Shown here: one piece after another, positions 45,767 through 54,851 of the stretch
How positions within the stretch are numbered: position 1 is the first letter of the stretch
Layout of the letters: each line of letters starts with the position of its first letter
NCBI RefSeq assembly: GCF_900109345.1
Contig: NZ_FNZN01000001.1
Coordinates: 627,883-691,882, forward strand
DNA from: Maribacter orientalis
Lineage (GTDB): Bacteria; Bacteroidota; Bacteroidia; Flavobacteriales; Flavobacteriaceae
Length of the DNA: 64,000 nt
Direction of reading: 5' to 3'
Notes under the pieces: model-generated
What the model saw: the letters and a program-made list of their open reading frames with translations, nothing else
The model's database searches: none
What the model was told of the DNA's origin: nothing
Program-made: the position numbers and the translations under genes

Positions 45767-47026
45767 TTAATTGAATAAGGATAATTGATTGTTATAGTGG
45801 TTTTTGAATTTACCATTCTGTGATTGTAATATCATTCCTTTTATTTTGGATGCATCCAAATCTCTTCTTTCCCAATCATTAGAATTACAAATGATGAAAT
45901 ACTTTGCTCTATTAAGAGCTACTCCCATTTTTTTTAAATGGTCCCAACTTAAGTTTCTAAATTTTCTCCCATTTATAATTTTTTGAACAGAGCCCATACC
46001 AATGCCTGGTATACGTGCTAACATGCGGCTTTCTGCTTTATTTATATCTACAGGAAAATGGTTTAAGTTCCGTAAGGCCCACATTAATTTGGGGTCAATA
46101 TCCATTTCAAGATTTGGATGGTCAGCATCTAAAATTTCATTCACACTGAAACCATAGAAGCGGAGAAGCCAATCGGTTTGGTATAATCTATTTTCACGTA
46201 ACATAGGAACCTCTGAGCCTAAACAAGGTAATCTACTATCTGTGGAAATGGGAACATAGCCAGAATAATACACTCGCTTCATGTTATAATTCTTGTAAAA
46301 ATGGGTAGCAGAATACATAATGTCCTTATCGCTTTCACCAGTTGTACCTATAATCATTTGGGTACTTTGTCCTGCAGGGGCGTATTTAGCCGTGCTTCTT
46401 ATTATTTTACGTTCTTCATTATATCGTATAATTTCATTTTTAACCTTAAGCATTGGTTTTATGAAATCTTCATGTTTTTTATCTGGAGCCAATAATTTAA
46501 GGCCGGAGATTGTGGGGATTTCTATATTTACAGATAAACGGTCTGCATATAATCCGGCCTCATACATTAACTCATCACTGGCACCAGGTATAGATTTTAA
46601 ATGAATGTATCCGTTAAAATTCTCTTCTTCACGCAGTTTCTTTGCAACGGCAATCAAACGCTCCATGGTATAATCTGCACTCTTAAATATCCCAGAACTT
46701 AAAAAAAGCCCTTCAATATAATTTCTTCTATAAAAGTTTATGGTTAAATCAACAACCTCCTGAATTTTGAAAGCAGCTCTTTTTATATCATTGCTTTTAC
46801 GTGTTACGCAATAGGCGCAATCAAATATGCAATGATTGGTCAGTAGTATTTTTAATAGAGAAACACAACGCCCATCTTCGGTATAGGTATGGCAAATACC
46901 ATTACCGGTATCGCCGAGGCCATTATCCTTGTTTTTACGATTACTACCGCTACTCGAGCACGATACATCGTACTTGGCTGCATCTGCCAATATGTTTAGT
47001 TTTTCTTTAATTCGATTAAAATCCAT
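45767..47026 (-). CDS. Radical SAM putative DNA modification/repair protein (TIGR03916)
   Basis: A 419-residue radical SAM enzyme. The Fe-S cluster motif is NHCIFDCAYC with Cys66, Cys70 and Cys73. The N-terminus ILADAAKYDVSCSSSGS carries extra Cys typical of the family. The C-terminus has a helix-hairpin-helix (LARIPGIGMGSVQKIINGR) likely binding DNA. Its family is called rSAM-linked UDG because it sits beside DUF4130/uracil-DNA glycosylase-like proteins. It is divergent from the S24 repressor gene, suggesting control by that repressor. The reaction is unknown. Confidence 0.93.
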   Translation of the reverse strand: MDFNRIKEKLNILADAAKYDVSCSSSGSNRKNKDNGLGDTGNGICHTYTEDGRCVSLLKILLTNHCIFDCAYCVTRKSNDIKRAAFKIQEVVDLTINFYRRNYIEGLFLSSGIFKSADYTMERLIAVAKKLREEENFNGYIHLKSIPGASDELMYEAGLYADRLSVNIEIPTISGLKLLAPDKKHEDFIKPMLKVKNEIIRYNEERKIIRSTAKYAPAGQSTQMIIGTTGESDKDIMYSATHFYKNYNMKRVYYSGYVPISTDSRLPCLGSEVPMLRENRLYQTDWLLRFYGFSVNEILDADHPNLEMDIDPKLMWALRNLNHFPVDINKAESRMLARIPGIGMGSVQKIINGRKFRNLSWDHLKKMGVALNRAKYFIICNSNDWERRDLDASKIKGMILQSQNGKFKNHYNNQLSLFN

Positions 47027-47040
47027 AGTAATGTGTAATT

Positions 47041-47106
47041 AATCCAAAAATATGGATATATTCCTAAATATGGAGATAATCCAATTTATTTTTTGGAAAT
47101 AATCCA
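47041..47106. promoter_or_regulatory. Operator-like AATCCA repeats between repressor and repair genes
   Basis: AATCCA occurs at 47041, 47078 and 47101, each next to A/T-rich sequence, and a GGATATATTCC inverted repeat lies at about 47054-47064. The third copy falls between the -33 and -7 boxes of the repressor promoter, and the first abuts the -7 box of the radical-SAM gene. Control by the S24 repressor is inferred from position. Confidence 0.4.
47045..47052 (-). promoter_or_regulatory. -7 box TATTTTTG for the radical-SAM gene
   Basis: On the minus strand TATTTTTG matches TAnnTTTG, 19 bases before ATG 47026. Confidence 0.5.
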
Positions 47107-47121
47107 TAATGACTATATTTG
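47093..47121 (+). promoter_or_regulatory. Promoter of the S24 repressor gene
   Basis: TTG at 47093-47095 and TATATTTG at 47114-47121 with an 18-base spacer; the gene starts at 47167. A repeat of AATCCA lies within the spacer. Confidence 0.6.
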
Positions 47122-47166
47122 ATGAAGAATGGGATATGGAATATCTCTTCAGATTAACAAGAGACC

Positions 47167-47934
47167 ATGGAAAACGAACTTACTTTAAAACGATTTATTG
47201 ACTTACGGAGAGAACTAGGTTATACACAAGCAGATTTTGCGGCACGTATAGGTGTATCTAATACAACTGCTGATATAGAACGAGGACGAACTAAACTCTC
47301 TGGTAAAGTGGTCTTAGAGTTATTAAAACAGTTTAAAATTAATCCGCTTTGGCTTTTTGGGGAAAGTGAGGAACAGTATTTAGAAACTTCCAGAACTAGT
47401 GTAATTCCAAAAGTTGTGACGGTTGATTCTGCGAATAGGGATAACATGGTGCTGGTAAATGCAAAAGCTGCCGCTGGGTATCCTCAAAATATTTCAGATA
47501 CTAGTTGGTATCAGCAATTACCTGCCTTTGATTTACCCATTCCTGAATTTAGAAATGCAACTTATAGGGGATTTCAGGTAGAAGGGGATAGTATGTTGCC
47601 TAATTTACATCCTGGTGAATGGGTGTTGGCGAGAGCAATTGAACATATAGATCATGTAAGTGCAAATAAAATGTATGTCGTGGTATTGCAAGATTCTATT
47701 ATGGTTAAGAAAATAGAGAAGCGTCCTAATTCTAATGATATTACTTTGATTTCGTTGAATGAAACTTATCCACCTTACGATATTAAACCTTTTCAGATTC
47801 AAGAAATATGGGAAGTCAGTAGTAAAATTACGTTTAATGTAGATGCTACTACAGATAGTGGTTTACTTCGTCAATTACAAGAGTCAATGCAAGAGCTAAA
47901 GAATCAATTACAGCACGTTAAGAAGGTTAATTAA
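47167..47934 (+). CDS. XRE-type repressor with S24/LexA-like peptidase domain
   Basis: A 255-residue regulator. The N-terminal HTH_XRE is at about residues 8-62 (LGYTQADFAARIGVSNTT). The linker contains a candidate Ala-Gly cleavage site, AAAG around residues 101-104. The S24 domain (about 95-215) has GDSMLPNLHPGEWVLAR with catalytic Ser142 and IMVKKIEK with Lys181. The C-terminus is a Gln/Leu-rich coiled coil (LLRQLQESMQELKNQLQHV). This is a LexA/CI-like self-cleavable repressor, so it may respond to RecA or DNA damage. It is divergent from the DNA-repair pair. Confidence 0.9.
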   Translation: MENELTLKRFIDLRRELGYTQADFAARIGVSNTTADIERGRTKLSGKVVLELLKQFKINPLWLFGESEEQYLETSRTSVIPKVVTVDSANRDNMVLVNAKAAAGYPQNISDTSWYQQLPAFDLPIPEFRNATYRGFQVEGDSMLPNLHPGEWVLARAIEHIDHVSANKMYVVVLQDSIMVKKIEKRPNSNDITLISLNETYPPYDIKPFQIQEIWEVSSKITFNVDATTDSGLLRQLQESMQELKNQLQHVKKVN

Positions 47935-47938
47935 AGTA

Positions 47939-48367
47939 TTACTTAACATATTTCTTAACGTATAATCCACTATCTTTTAGCTTAAATCCTAAACTTTTAT
48001 AAAGAGCGATTGCAGCAGTTCTATGATGTCCACTAAACAAGAGAACGTCGTTTAATTTTTCTTTTTCAGCTTGTTCTAAAAGTTTTACCATTAGCTTTCT
48101 TCCAATACCTTTTCCACGGTATTCAGAAGATACAACTACATCTTCTATCATTCCCTTGTAGCCTGAAACCACTTTATATTTTGCCATCATGGCTATTCCT
48201 ACTAATACGTCACCATCCCTGCAAATTACTACATCGGTTGTGTGATTCGATAAAACAGTGGCTAAGTCCAACTGGGTCAACTCTGCATTAAGTTGCTTGT
48301 ATAGTTCAGTAAGCTGCAATTGCAATGTATCTGTTACTTCATTTTTAGATAGTAGTTGAATAGTCAT
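47939..48367 (-). CDS. GNAT-family N-acetyltransferase
   Basis: A 142-residue acetyl-CoA-dependent acetyltransferase. The core has DVVVSSEYRGKGIGRKLMVKLLEQA (acetyl-CoA pyrophosphate loop Q/RxxGxG/A as RGKGIG) followed by LFSGHHRTAAIALYKSLGFK. The substrate is unknown. It converges on the S24 repressor gene with a four-base gap. Confidence 0.92.
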   Translation of the reverse strand: MTIQLLSKNEVTDTLQLQLTELYKQLNAELTQLDLATVLSNHTTDVVICRDGDVLVGIAMMAKYKVVSGYKGMIEDVVVSSEYRGKGIGRKLMVKLLEQAEKEKLNDVLLFSGHHRTAAIALYKSLGFKLKDSGLYVKKYVK

Positions 48368-48406
48368 AAATAGAAATGTAATTTATATAGTATTAATTGT
48401 TACTCA

Positions 48407-49003
48407 CTAGCCTTTACGCCTTTCTAATAAAACCATCATCATTAAACTTAAAATGATAATATCATCATCGTTTCCTTTCATTTTTTTTAATTCACTAACC
48501 TTAAAACGACGACCAACCAAAGATTTTTCCTTAGATAGACGAACTACAGTTTCATTATTGCCGTTCATAACAAGGTAAGCAGGATTTAAGAAGAGGCCTG
48601 TAAATAGATTGATAATAGGAATTTGCCCTACCAAACCATCAAGAACTTTCACCCAAGCATTTTCTTCACGAATAGTATACTTTAACTGTTTATTCTTGTC
48701 AAAAATCTCATAATGTGCTTTCCATAAAGACGCCCAACCTTTTCGGCCTATTTTACCGAATTCGTTTCCATTTGGATCTGAAAACGAATAACATGCAGAG
48801 AAATCAATCCATCTATCTGCTTTTATATTATAAAGCAGCTTGGTTTTACTTTCGTTTTCATAAACGCCAACATCTTCTTTAAATTTAAAAAGCTTTTGTT
48901 TTACATACGCCACTGTTTTTTTATCAGCATCAACAGCAGTAAAATCATTGGATAAGGTACCTATGTGAAAGGTGAAATCTATTGGAAAAATATAATCTTG
49001 CAT
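48407..49003 (-). CDS. LURP-one-related (Tubby-like fold) protein
   Basis: A 198-residue protein with no signal peptide. Consecutive beta strands with YVKQKLFKFKEDVGVYENE, LLYNIKADRWIDFSACYSFSD and FGKIGRKGWASLWKAHYEIFD match the LURP-one/scramblase-type beta barrel. A hydrophobic segment near 130-150 (IPIINLFTGLFLNPAYLV) is the central helix. Function in bacteria is unknown. The C-terminus is unusual (Met/Leu-rich then RRKG). Confidence 0.65.
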   Translation of the reverse strand: MQDYIFPIDFTFHIGTLSNDFTAVDADKKTVAYVKQKLFKFKEDVGVYENESKTKLLYNIKADRWIDFSACYSFSDPNGNEFGKIGRKGWASLWKAHYEIFDKNKQLKYTIREENAWVKVLDGLVGQIPIINLFTGLFLNPAYLVMNGNNETVVRLSKEKSLVGRRFKVSELKKMKGNDDDIIILSLMMMVLLERRKG

Positions 49004-49160
49004 GTTTGATTAGTTAGATTGTTTACTATAGAACTCGCTGTTAACAATTGATTTCAATAATGAACATCAAATTAAAACCGATTTCTGAAATAGAAAATGA
49101 TAGGAATCTAGTTTAAATTTGATTTCTTAAATTCAAATAATAAGCAGAGTAGCCATTTTA

Positions 49161-49862
49161 TTAATTAAACCCTTTTACTTCTCCCATAGAAATTGACATA
49201 GGCCCAAATTTATGATTGGTAGGTAGTAAAGCACCACTTTCAGTTTCTATCCAACCTTCCCAGGTTGCTTCTAAACCACCAATAGGTATTATTTTTGTCC
49301 ACATTCTAAAACTCTTCGGCATACCGCTAGGTTCAATAATCCATAAATAAGAATCCCCGGGTGTGTCACCACCTTGTCTATAGGTTACCAGTAGAGCTTC
49401 AGAACCATCTTCCATATCTACTAAATAACGTTCTGCACCTCGGTCGAAAACCTTATAAGGAGCAACTAGCCAAAAAGAATCATTGTTGAAGTAGTGCTGT
49501 GCATTTTCAATAAGGTTTTGGGCAGCTTCATACGAGACAGTTTTATTGTTTACATATGCCGTGCTGGAGTGTGGGGTAATTAAATCTAGTTCAACAACAT
49601 TATCTCTCCAAGAAACTTTTACAATAGCTTTTTTTCGGTTCCATTCATAAGAGTGGTCACCTCTAAAAGACCACTCAATTATCTTTGTGTTATTAAATTT
49701 TTTATAGTGTAAGGCATCAAGCATTCTATAGGCTAAAGCATCAGCTTCTGGTCCTGATTCTCCAGTTGGTAAGGGCTTGTTATAGAGATAATACAGTACG
49801 CCAAAACCTATGGCAACGAACAAAATCAGAAATATTAAAATCTTAAATAATTTCTTTAACAT
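49161..49862 (-). CDS. Uncharacterised membrane-anchored protein
   Basis: A 233-residue protein with an uncleaved N-terminal anchor (LFKILIFLILFVAIGFGVLYYLY) and a periplasmic domain. The latter has aromatic-rich strands such as EWSFRGDHSYEWNR, SFWLVAPYKVFDRGAERYLV and SYLWIIEPSGMPKSFRMW. No known family is recognised. It lies 74 nt downstream of the gamma-glutamyltransferase gene on the same strand, so co-transcription is possible. Confidence 0.68.
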   Translation of the reverse strand: MLKKLFKILIFLILFVAIGFGVLYYLYNKPLPTGESGPEADALAYRMLDALHYKKFNNTKIIEWSFRGDHSYEWNRKKAIVKVSWRDNVVELDLITPHSSTAYVNNKTVSYEAAQNLIENAQHYFNNDSFWLVAPYKVFDRGAERYLVDMEDGSEALLVTYRQGGDTPGDSYLWIIEPSGMPKSFRMWTKIIPIGGLEATWEGWIETESGALLPTNHKFGPMSISMGEVKGFN

Positions 49863-49936
49863 AAAGTATTTAAATAATTCATTGATAATTTTTTAAACGA
49901 AATCTTATAAAGGTGAATTTAAAAGTTTAGACTCAT

Positions 49937-51628
49937 CTAAAACCCAACTGCAGCATCATCTCCACGCTTATCTGCCCCACCTTCTAATTTACCGTTTGAT
50001 AAAACCCTAATCGCATCAACTTTACCTATAATGGGAGTACGCTCTTCATTAATTATATAGCCCTTAGATTTTAAATCTTCAATTAATGTTGGTGAAAATC
50101 CGTCAGGTTCAAAGATAACCATATCAGGCAACCATTGATGATGAAAACGCGGAGCATTAACGGCATCTTGCATACTCATTTTAAATTCATATCCATTTAA
50201 AATAGTTTGTGCTACTGCGGTAATAATAGTTGAACCACCTGGGGTTCCAACGACCATCCATAGATTGCCATCGCGCTCAACAATAGTAGGAGTCATACTA
50301 CTAAGCATTCTTTTTTCAGCTTCTATACTATTAGCTTCTGCGCCAACTAGTCCGAACATATTAGGCACACCTGCTTTAGAACTGAAATCATCCATTTCAT
50401 TATTTAAGAAGAAACCAAGTTCATCAGAATATAGTTTAGAGCCAAAATTACCATTTAAGGTTGTGGTCACTGAAACCGCATTACCATCTGTATCAACTAT
50501 AGAGTAGTGGGTTGTTTCCATACTTTCTACAATTTCTACTTCACCGTGAGAAACATCCTCTGACTTTGTAGCTTTCTCAAATGAAAAATCAGACATACGT
50601 TGTTTCATGTAATTGTCTTCAAGCAATACATCTAAAGGAATTTCAACAAAATCAGGATCGCCTAAATAGAAATTTCTGTCAGCATAGGCACGGCGCGAAG
50701 CTTCAGTGAATAATTGAATGGTTTTCTCAGAATTATGCCCGTATGAGGATATATCATAAGGCTCAATCATTTCAAAAATCTGATTCATGGTAACACCACC
50801 GCTACTCGGTGGTCCCATAGAAATTATGTTTAAATCTCTATATTTAAACGTAATTGGTTTTCTCCAAACAGCTTGGTAATTAGCTAAATCTTCTTCGGTT
50901 ACAAATCCACCATTTGCCTGAATAAAACTTGCTAGTTTTTGAGCAACTTCGCCTTTGTAAAATCCATCTCTTCCCTTTTCAGCTATCGTACGAAGTGTTT
51001 GTGCGAGTTTAGGGTATTTTATAACTTCACCCTCTTTATAAACTGATGCGAATTTTGTACTATCACCATTTACTTTAATGAAAACTTCGCGATAATTATC
51101 AAGCATTTCGGCTTGCTTAGCTGTAACTATAACACCATTTTCTGCCATGACAATTACAGGCTCGAAAATATCTTTTAAAGGTAGTTTTCCGAATTTTTTA
51201 TGTACTTCTATTATTCCTGCAACCGAACCAGGCACGCCAACAGAGGTAGCTCCTAATGTGCTCATGTTAGGAATCACATTTCCCAAAGAATCTAAATACA
51301 TATCTCTATAGGCAGATTTAGGTGCTTTTTCCCTAAAATCTAAAGAGCCTATTTCACCATTTGCATTTCTGTACACCATAAATCCACCACCGCTAATATT
51401 TCCTGCTCGCGGGTATGATACAGCAAGTGCTAATTGCGTACCAACCATGGCATCAAAGGCATTACCTCCTTTTTGCATGATATCACTACCAATTTTTGAG
51501 GCTTCTTCACGTGCAGAAACGACCATGGCTTTATCGGTTACGATACCTGTTGGGCTGGCAGGATTGTCTTTGCAACTGCAAAATATCACGAATATCGTCA
51601 GCGTTAATATAAATTTAATCCGGTTCAT
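49937..51628 (-). CDS. ggt: Gamma-glutamyltransferase, lipoprotein form
   Basis: A 563-residue N-terminal-nucleophile enzyme that hydrolyses or transfers the gamma-glutamyl group of glutathione-type compounds. It has a lipoprotein signal (FCSCKD, Cys19), so it is anchored in the envelope. The large-subunit motifs AVSYPRAGNISGGGFMVYR and the catalytic Thr at the autoprocessing site (METTHYSIVDTDGNAVS, near residue 371) are present, followed by the GSKLYSDELGFFLNNEMDDF and GSTIITAV segments. Length is normal. The physiological substrate could be a bacillithiol- or glutathione-like thiol. Confidence 0.95.
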   Translation of the reverse strand: MNRIKFILTLTIFVIFCSCKDNPASPTGIVTDKAMVVSAREEASKIGSDIMQKGGNAFDAMVGTQLALAVSYPRAGNISGGGFMVYRNANGEIGSLDFREKAPKSAYRDMYLDSLGNVIPNMSTLGATSVGVPGSVAGIIEVHKKFGKLPLKDIFEPVIVMAENGVIVTAKQAEMLDNYREVFIKVNGDSTKFASVYKEGEVIKYPKLAQTLRTIAEKGRDGFYKGEVAQKLASFIQANGGFVTEEDLANYQAVWRKPITFKYRDLNIISMGPPSSGGVTMNQIFEMIEPYDISSYGHNSEKTIQLFTEASRRAYADRNFYLGDPDFVEIPLDVLLEDNYMKQRMSDFSFEKATKSEDVSHGEVEIVESMETTHYSIVDTDGNAVSVTTTLNGNFGSKLYSDELGFFLNNEMDDFSSKAGVPNMFGLVGAEANSIEAEKRMLSSMTPTIVERDGNLWMVVGTPGGSTIITAVAQTILNGYEFKMSMQDAVNAPRFHHQWLPDMVIFEPDGFSPTLIEDLKSKGYIINEERTPIIGKVDAIRVLSNGKLEGGADKRGDDAAVGF

Positions 51629-51690
51629 AGTTAGTTAACTTATTAGTATATATAATTATGTCTAAATTATTGATATAAAGTATTATAATA

Positions 51691-52287
51691 TTATTTTTTT
51701 GTTGCTAATGAAATGAATTTATGTTTGGAAAAAGTGATTAGCTCTTCAAAAAAATCGGTAAATTCTTCTTCGAAGGCATCATAATGTTGTTCGAGATCTA
51801 AAATGGCAAAATTCATTTTAGACTTGTTTTCTGTTCTACGGTTCATGCCATTGAGTACACGTGCAATACCATCCATTTTAGAATAATTGAATATCCAATT
51901 ATCGGCTATCATATAAGGCATCATTCGTTTTACGCCATCTGGTAAAATTTCATAGTTGTCCTCTAAAAGGTCATAAAAATCATCAACAAAAACATTCAAA
52001 GGAATATCAGAATATTTTGACCAATTTTTAGCTAGAAAATGATCATAGTAAATATCCACGATTACCCTACTATAATGACTATAGTTGGCATGTAATCGTT
52101 TACTACTAATTTTAGGTATATCGTGGGTGTCGGTATACGTGTCAATAAAACGATGCAATTTTATTCCTTTTTGAACTCTTTTGGGTAGATGGTCAAATTT
52201 ATTACCGCGAATACTGTCGGCTATGAAATTGCCTATTGTAATTTCTTTATCATTAAAAGATAGATATATATGCGCTAAAAAGTTCAT
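51691..52287 (-). CDS. acpH: Acyl carrier protein phosphodiesterase
   Basis: A 198-residue HD-related enzyme of the DUF479/AcpH family that removes phosphopantetheine from acyl carrier protein. Characteristic segments are MNFLAHIYLS, GNFIADSIRGNKFDHLP, KGIKLHRFIDTYTDTH and VDIYYDHFLAKNW, which contain the conserved His and Asp residues. Length is typical. It is divergent from glmM with 94 nt between starts. Confidence 0.93.
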   Translation of the reverse strand: MNFLAHIYLSFNDKEITIGNFIADSIRGNKFDHLPKRVQKGIKLHRFIDTYTDTHDIPKISSKRLHANYSHYSRVIVDIYYDHFLAKNWSKYSDIPLNVFVDDFYDLLEDNYEILPDGVKRMMPYMIADNWIFNYSKMDGIARVLNGMNRRTENKSKMNFAILDLEQHYDAFEEEFTDFFEELITFSKHKFISLATKK

Positions 52288-52353
52288 TCGCCTAATTTAT
52301 GCTTCTTAAATCGAATTTACAAAGAAGGACCATAGTGGTAAGAACGAACCCTT

Positions 52354-52361
52354 TATATTTG
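52354..52361 (+). promoter_or_regulatory. -7 box TATATTTG for glmM
   Basis: TATATTTG matches TAnnTTTG, 20 bases before the glmM ATG. Confidence 0.6.
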
Positions 52362-52381
52362 CAAAAACTTATTAAGAATAT

Positions 52382-53770
52382 ATGACACTAATAAAATCTA
52401 TTTCAGGAATACGTGGAACAATTGGAGGAAAGCCAGGGGATAATCTAACCCCTATAGATGCTGTTAAGTTTGCGGCATCTTATGGTATTTGGCTAAAGGA
52501 CTATTCTAAAAAGGATAAATTGAAAGTGGTCATAGGTCGTGATGCAAGATTATCTGGAGAAATGATTCAGAACCTTGTGGTTTCTACCTTAATAGGTTTG
52601 GGTATCGATGTTATTGATTTAGACCTTTCTACAACACCAACAGTGGAAATAGCTGTGCCTATGGAAAAAGCTGATGGTGGAATAATATTGACAGCAAGCC
52701 ATAATCCAAAACAGTGGAATGCACTTAAATTATTAAATGAAAAAGGTGAATTTTTAGATGCGGCGCAAGGTGCAAAAATATTAGAAATTGCAGAAAAGGA
52801 AGATTTTGATTTTTCTGATGTTGATGATTTAGGCGAAATTACTAGGAACGATAGTTATATTGATATTCATATTGATGAAGTTTTAAACCTTTCTTTGGTT
52901 GATGCTGAAGTTGTGAAAAAAGCCAAATTTAAAGTTGTTGTAGATGGTGTAAACTCTACGGGTGGAATCGCTATTCCTAAACTTTTGAAGGAATTCGGAG
53001 TAGAAGTGGTGGAATTGTATTGTAAACCAACAGGGCATTTTCCTCATAACCCAGAACCTTTAAAAGAGCATTTAACCGATATCAGCGAACTGGTAGTAAA
53101 AGAGAAGGCTGATTTCGGAATCGTAGTTGATCCAGATGTAGACCGTTTAGCATTTATAAGTAATGATGGTGAGATGTTCGGTGAGGAATACACTTTGGTG
53201 GCTTGTGCAGACTATGTGCTTGGTAAAACAAAAGGTAATACAGTGTCTAATCTTTCTTCTTCACGTGCATTACGTGATATTACTCAAAAGCATGGTGGTA
53301 CGTATGAAGCTGCCGCAGTTGGTGAAGTAAATGTGGTGGCTAAAATGAAAGCTAATAAAGCTATTATTGGTGGTGAGGGTAATGGAGGAATCATCTACCC
53401 AGAAAGTCATTATGGTCGTGATTCTTTAGTAGGTACTGCATTATTTTTAATGTTGATGGCAGAAAAAGGAGGTACGGTTGCAGAACTTAGAGCAAGTTAC
53501 CCTAGCTACTTCATGAGTAAGAAGAAAATTGAATTGACACCAGGTTTAGATGTAGACGGTATTTTGAAATCAATGGCTGAAAAATATGCCAAAGAGGAAT
53601 TGTCTACCATTGATGGTGTGAAAATAGATTTTGCCGAGAATTGGGTTCATCTTCGAAAGTCGAACACAGAACCAATCATTAGAATATATACCGAAGCTAA
53701 GAGCCAAACTGAGGCAGATGGTTTAGCGAATAGAATAATTGGAGAGATTAAGGAGATTGCAGGTATCTAA
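52382..53770 (+). CDS. glmM: Phosphoglucosamine mutase
   Basis: A 462-residue alpha-D-phosphohexomutase making glucosamine-1-phosphate for UDP-GlcNAc, used in peptidoglycan and lipid A. The phosphoserine loop is TASHNPKQWNALK near residue 105. The metal loop is DPDVDRL near 250, the sugar loop GEGNGGI, and the phosphate loop RKSNTEPIIRIYTEA. The length is typical; specificity for phosphoglucosamine rather than phosphomannose is inferred from overall similarity to flavobacterial GlmM. Its stop overlaps the convergent gene by four bases. Confidence 0.92.
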   Translation: MTLIKSISGIRGTIGGKPGDNLTPIDAVKFAASYGIWLKDYSKKDKLKVVIGRDARLSGEMIQNLVVSTLIGLGIDVIDLDLSTTPTVEIAVPMEKADGGIILTASHNPKQWNALKLLNEKGEFLDAAQGAKILEIAEKEDFDFSDVDDLGEITRNDSYIDIHIDEVLNLSLVDAEVVKKAKFKVVVDGVNSTGGIAIPKLLKEFGVEVVELYCKPTGHFPHNPEPLKEHLTDISELVVKEKADFGIVVDPDVDRLAFISNDGEMFGEEYTLVACADYVLGKTKGNTVSNLSSSRALRDITQKHGGTYEAAAVGEVNVVAKMKANKAIIGGEGNGGIIYPESHYGRDSLVGTALFLMLMAEKGGTVAELRASYPSYFMSKKKIELTPGLDVDGILKSMAEKYAKEELSTIDGVKIDFAENWVHLRKSNTEPIIRIYTEAKSQTEADGLANRIIGEIKEIAGI

Positions 53771-54756
53771 GTTAATTTATTCTCTAAATAGGTTGTTCTA
53801 ACAATTTTAGAAGTTTTGTGCTCCCCTGTATGGTTCCATCCAGGGGGCATAAAAACATAGAATAATTTGTTTTTAAATCCAGGAGCTTGGGCAATATCCT
53901 TAGCCAGAGCAATTATTTCGCCGAAGTAAACATCGAAAAAATTTCCGCTATTTACTTTTCGTGTAATACCATATTCCGGTTTAATTTCTGTTTGTTCTTC
54001 TTGGTAGGTATGAAATACTCTATCCCATATATTTAATAAATTACAGAAATTAGTATCTAAATAAAGTGGATTCTTGGCGTGGTGTACTCTGTGGTGAGAG
54101 GGGGTAAGCATTATTTTATTCAAAAATCCAAACCGTGCATCCTTAATCATATTTTCTCCTACATGAATAAATGCACCATAAGTACCATCAATAAACATTA
54201 TTAAAAAGAGCATTACAGGTTCTACTCCTAAAAGTAGGCATACTGTTGTCCTAATAATATCTGCATAAGGTGCTTCTAGAAAAAAGTGTGCATAAGTCAC
54301 AGATAAATTCATGTCTTCGGGTGCATGGTGTGTAGAATGCAAGCACCAAAACAATCGTACTTTGTGGCCTAGATAATGATAAATAAAATGACCTAACTCC
54401 CAAACTATATAACCGTAAATAAACCAATACCAGTTAGATTCTGTTTTAATTAGTGCATAAGGTTCTAGCCAGCCAATTAATAGTGTGACCATTGCAATGG
54501 CAATAAATCGACCAACAAATCTATTGAAAACATAAATTAAGAAGTTTACCTTGTAAACCTTTGTTTGGGGCTTTTTATAGGCTAAACCAAGTATAAGTTC
54601 TAATAATACCAATAAAGGAATAATAGGATAAATTAGACTTTTGATTCCGTCATAGGTCCTAAAAGCACTATAATCTCCACTTTTAATTATCTCCCATGCC
54701 TGCGAAATACCTAAGAAACCAAAAACTTCATTATATATAGTATCTAAAATCTCCAT
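53767..54756 (-). CDS. Sterol desaturase / fatty acid hydroxylase family protein
   Basis: A 329-residue membrane di-iron enzyme with at least four hydrophobic helices. The eight-histidine pattern is present: HFIYHYLGH, LHSTHH, HVGEN and MLTPSHHRVHH. These enzymes hydroxylate or desaturate lipids; in Bacteroidota they may act on membrane lipid chains or carotenoids. The substrate cannot be assigned. Its TAG lies inside the end of glmM. Confidence 0.93.
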   Translation of the reverse strand: MEILDTIYNEVFGFLGISQAWEIIKSGDYSAFRTYDGIKSLIYPIIPLLVLLELILGLAYKKPQTKVYKVNFLIYVFNRFVGRFIAIAMVTLLIGWLEPYALIKTESNWYWFIYGYIVWELGHFIYHYLGHKVRLFWCLHSTHHAPEDMNLSVTYAHFFLEAPYADIIRTTVCLLLGVEPVMLFLIMFIDGTYGAFIHVGENMIKDARFGFLNKIMLTPSHHRVHHAKNPLYLDTNFCNLLNIWDRVFHTYQEEQTEIKPEYGITRKVNSGNFFDVYFGEIIALAKDIAQAPGFKNKLFYVFMPPGWNHTGEHKTSKIVRTTYLENKLT

Positions 54757-54851
54757 GTCCTTTGTATTTGTCTCATCAAATGTAGTAATGAATTCTAAAA
54801 ATACAGAAATAGAGGCAATTTGGTGTGTAGAGCAACAAATTGAAGCTATCT

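Noticed and set aside
45804..46604. Open frames on the plus strand inside the radical-SAM gene
   Set aside because: They are antisense shadows of a well-conserved protein and lack any recognisable features.
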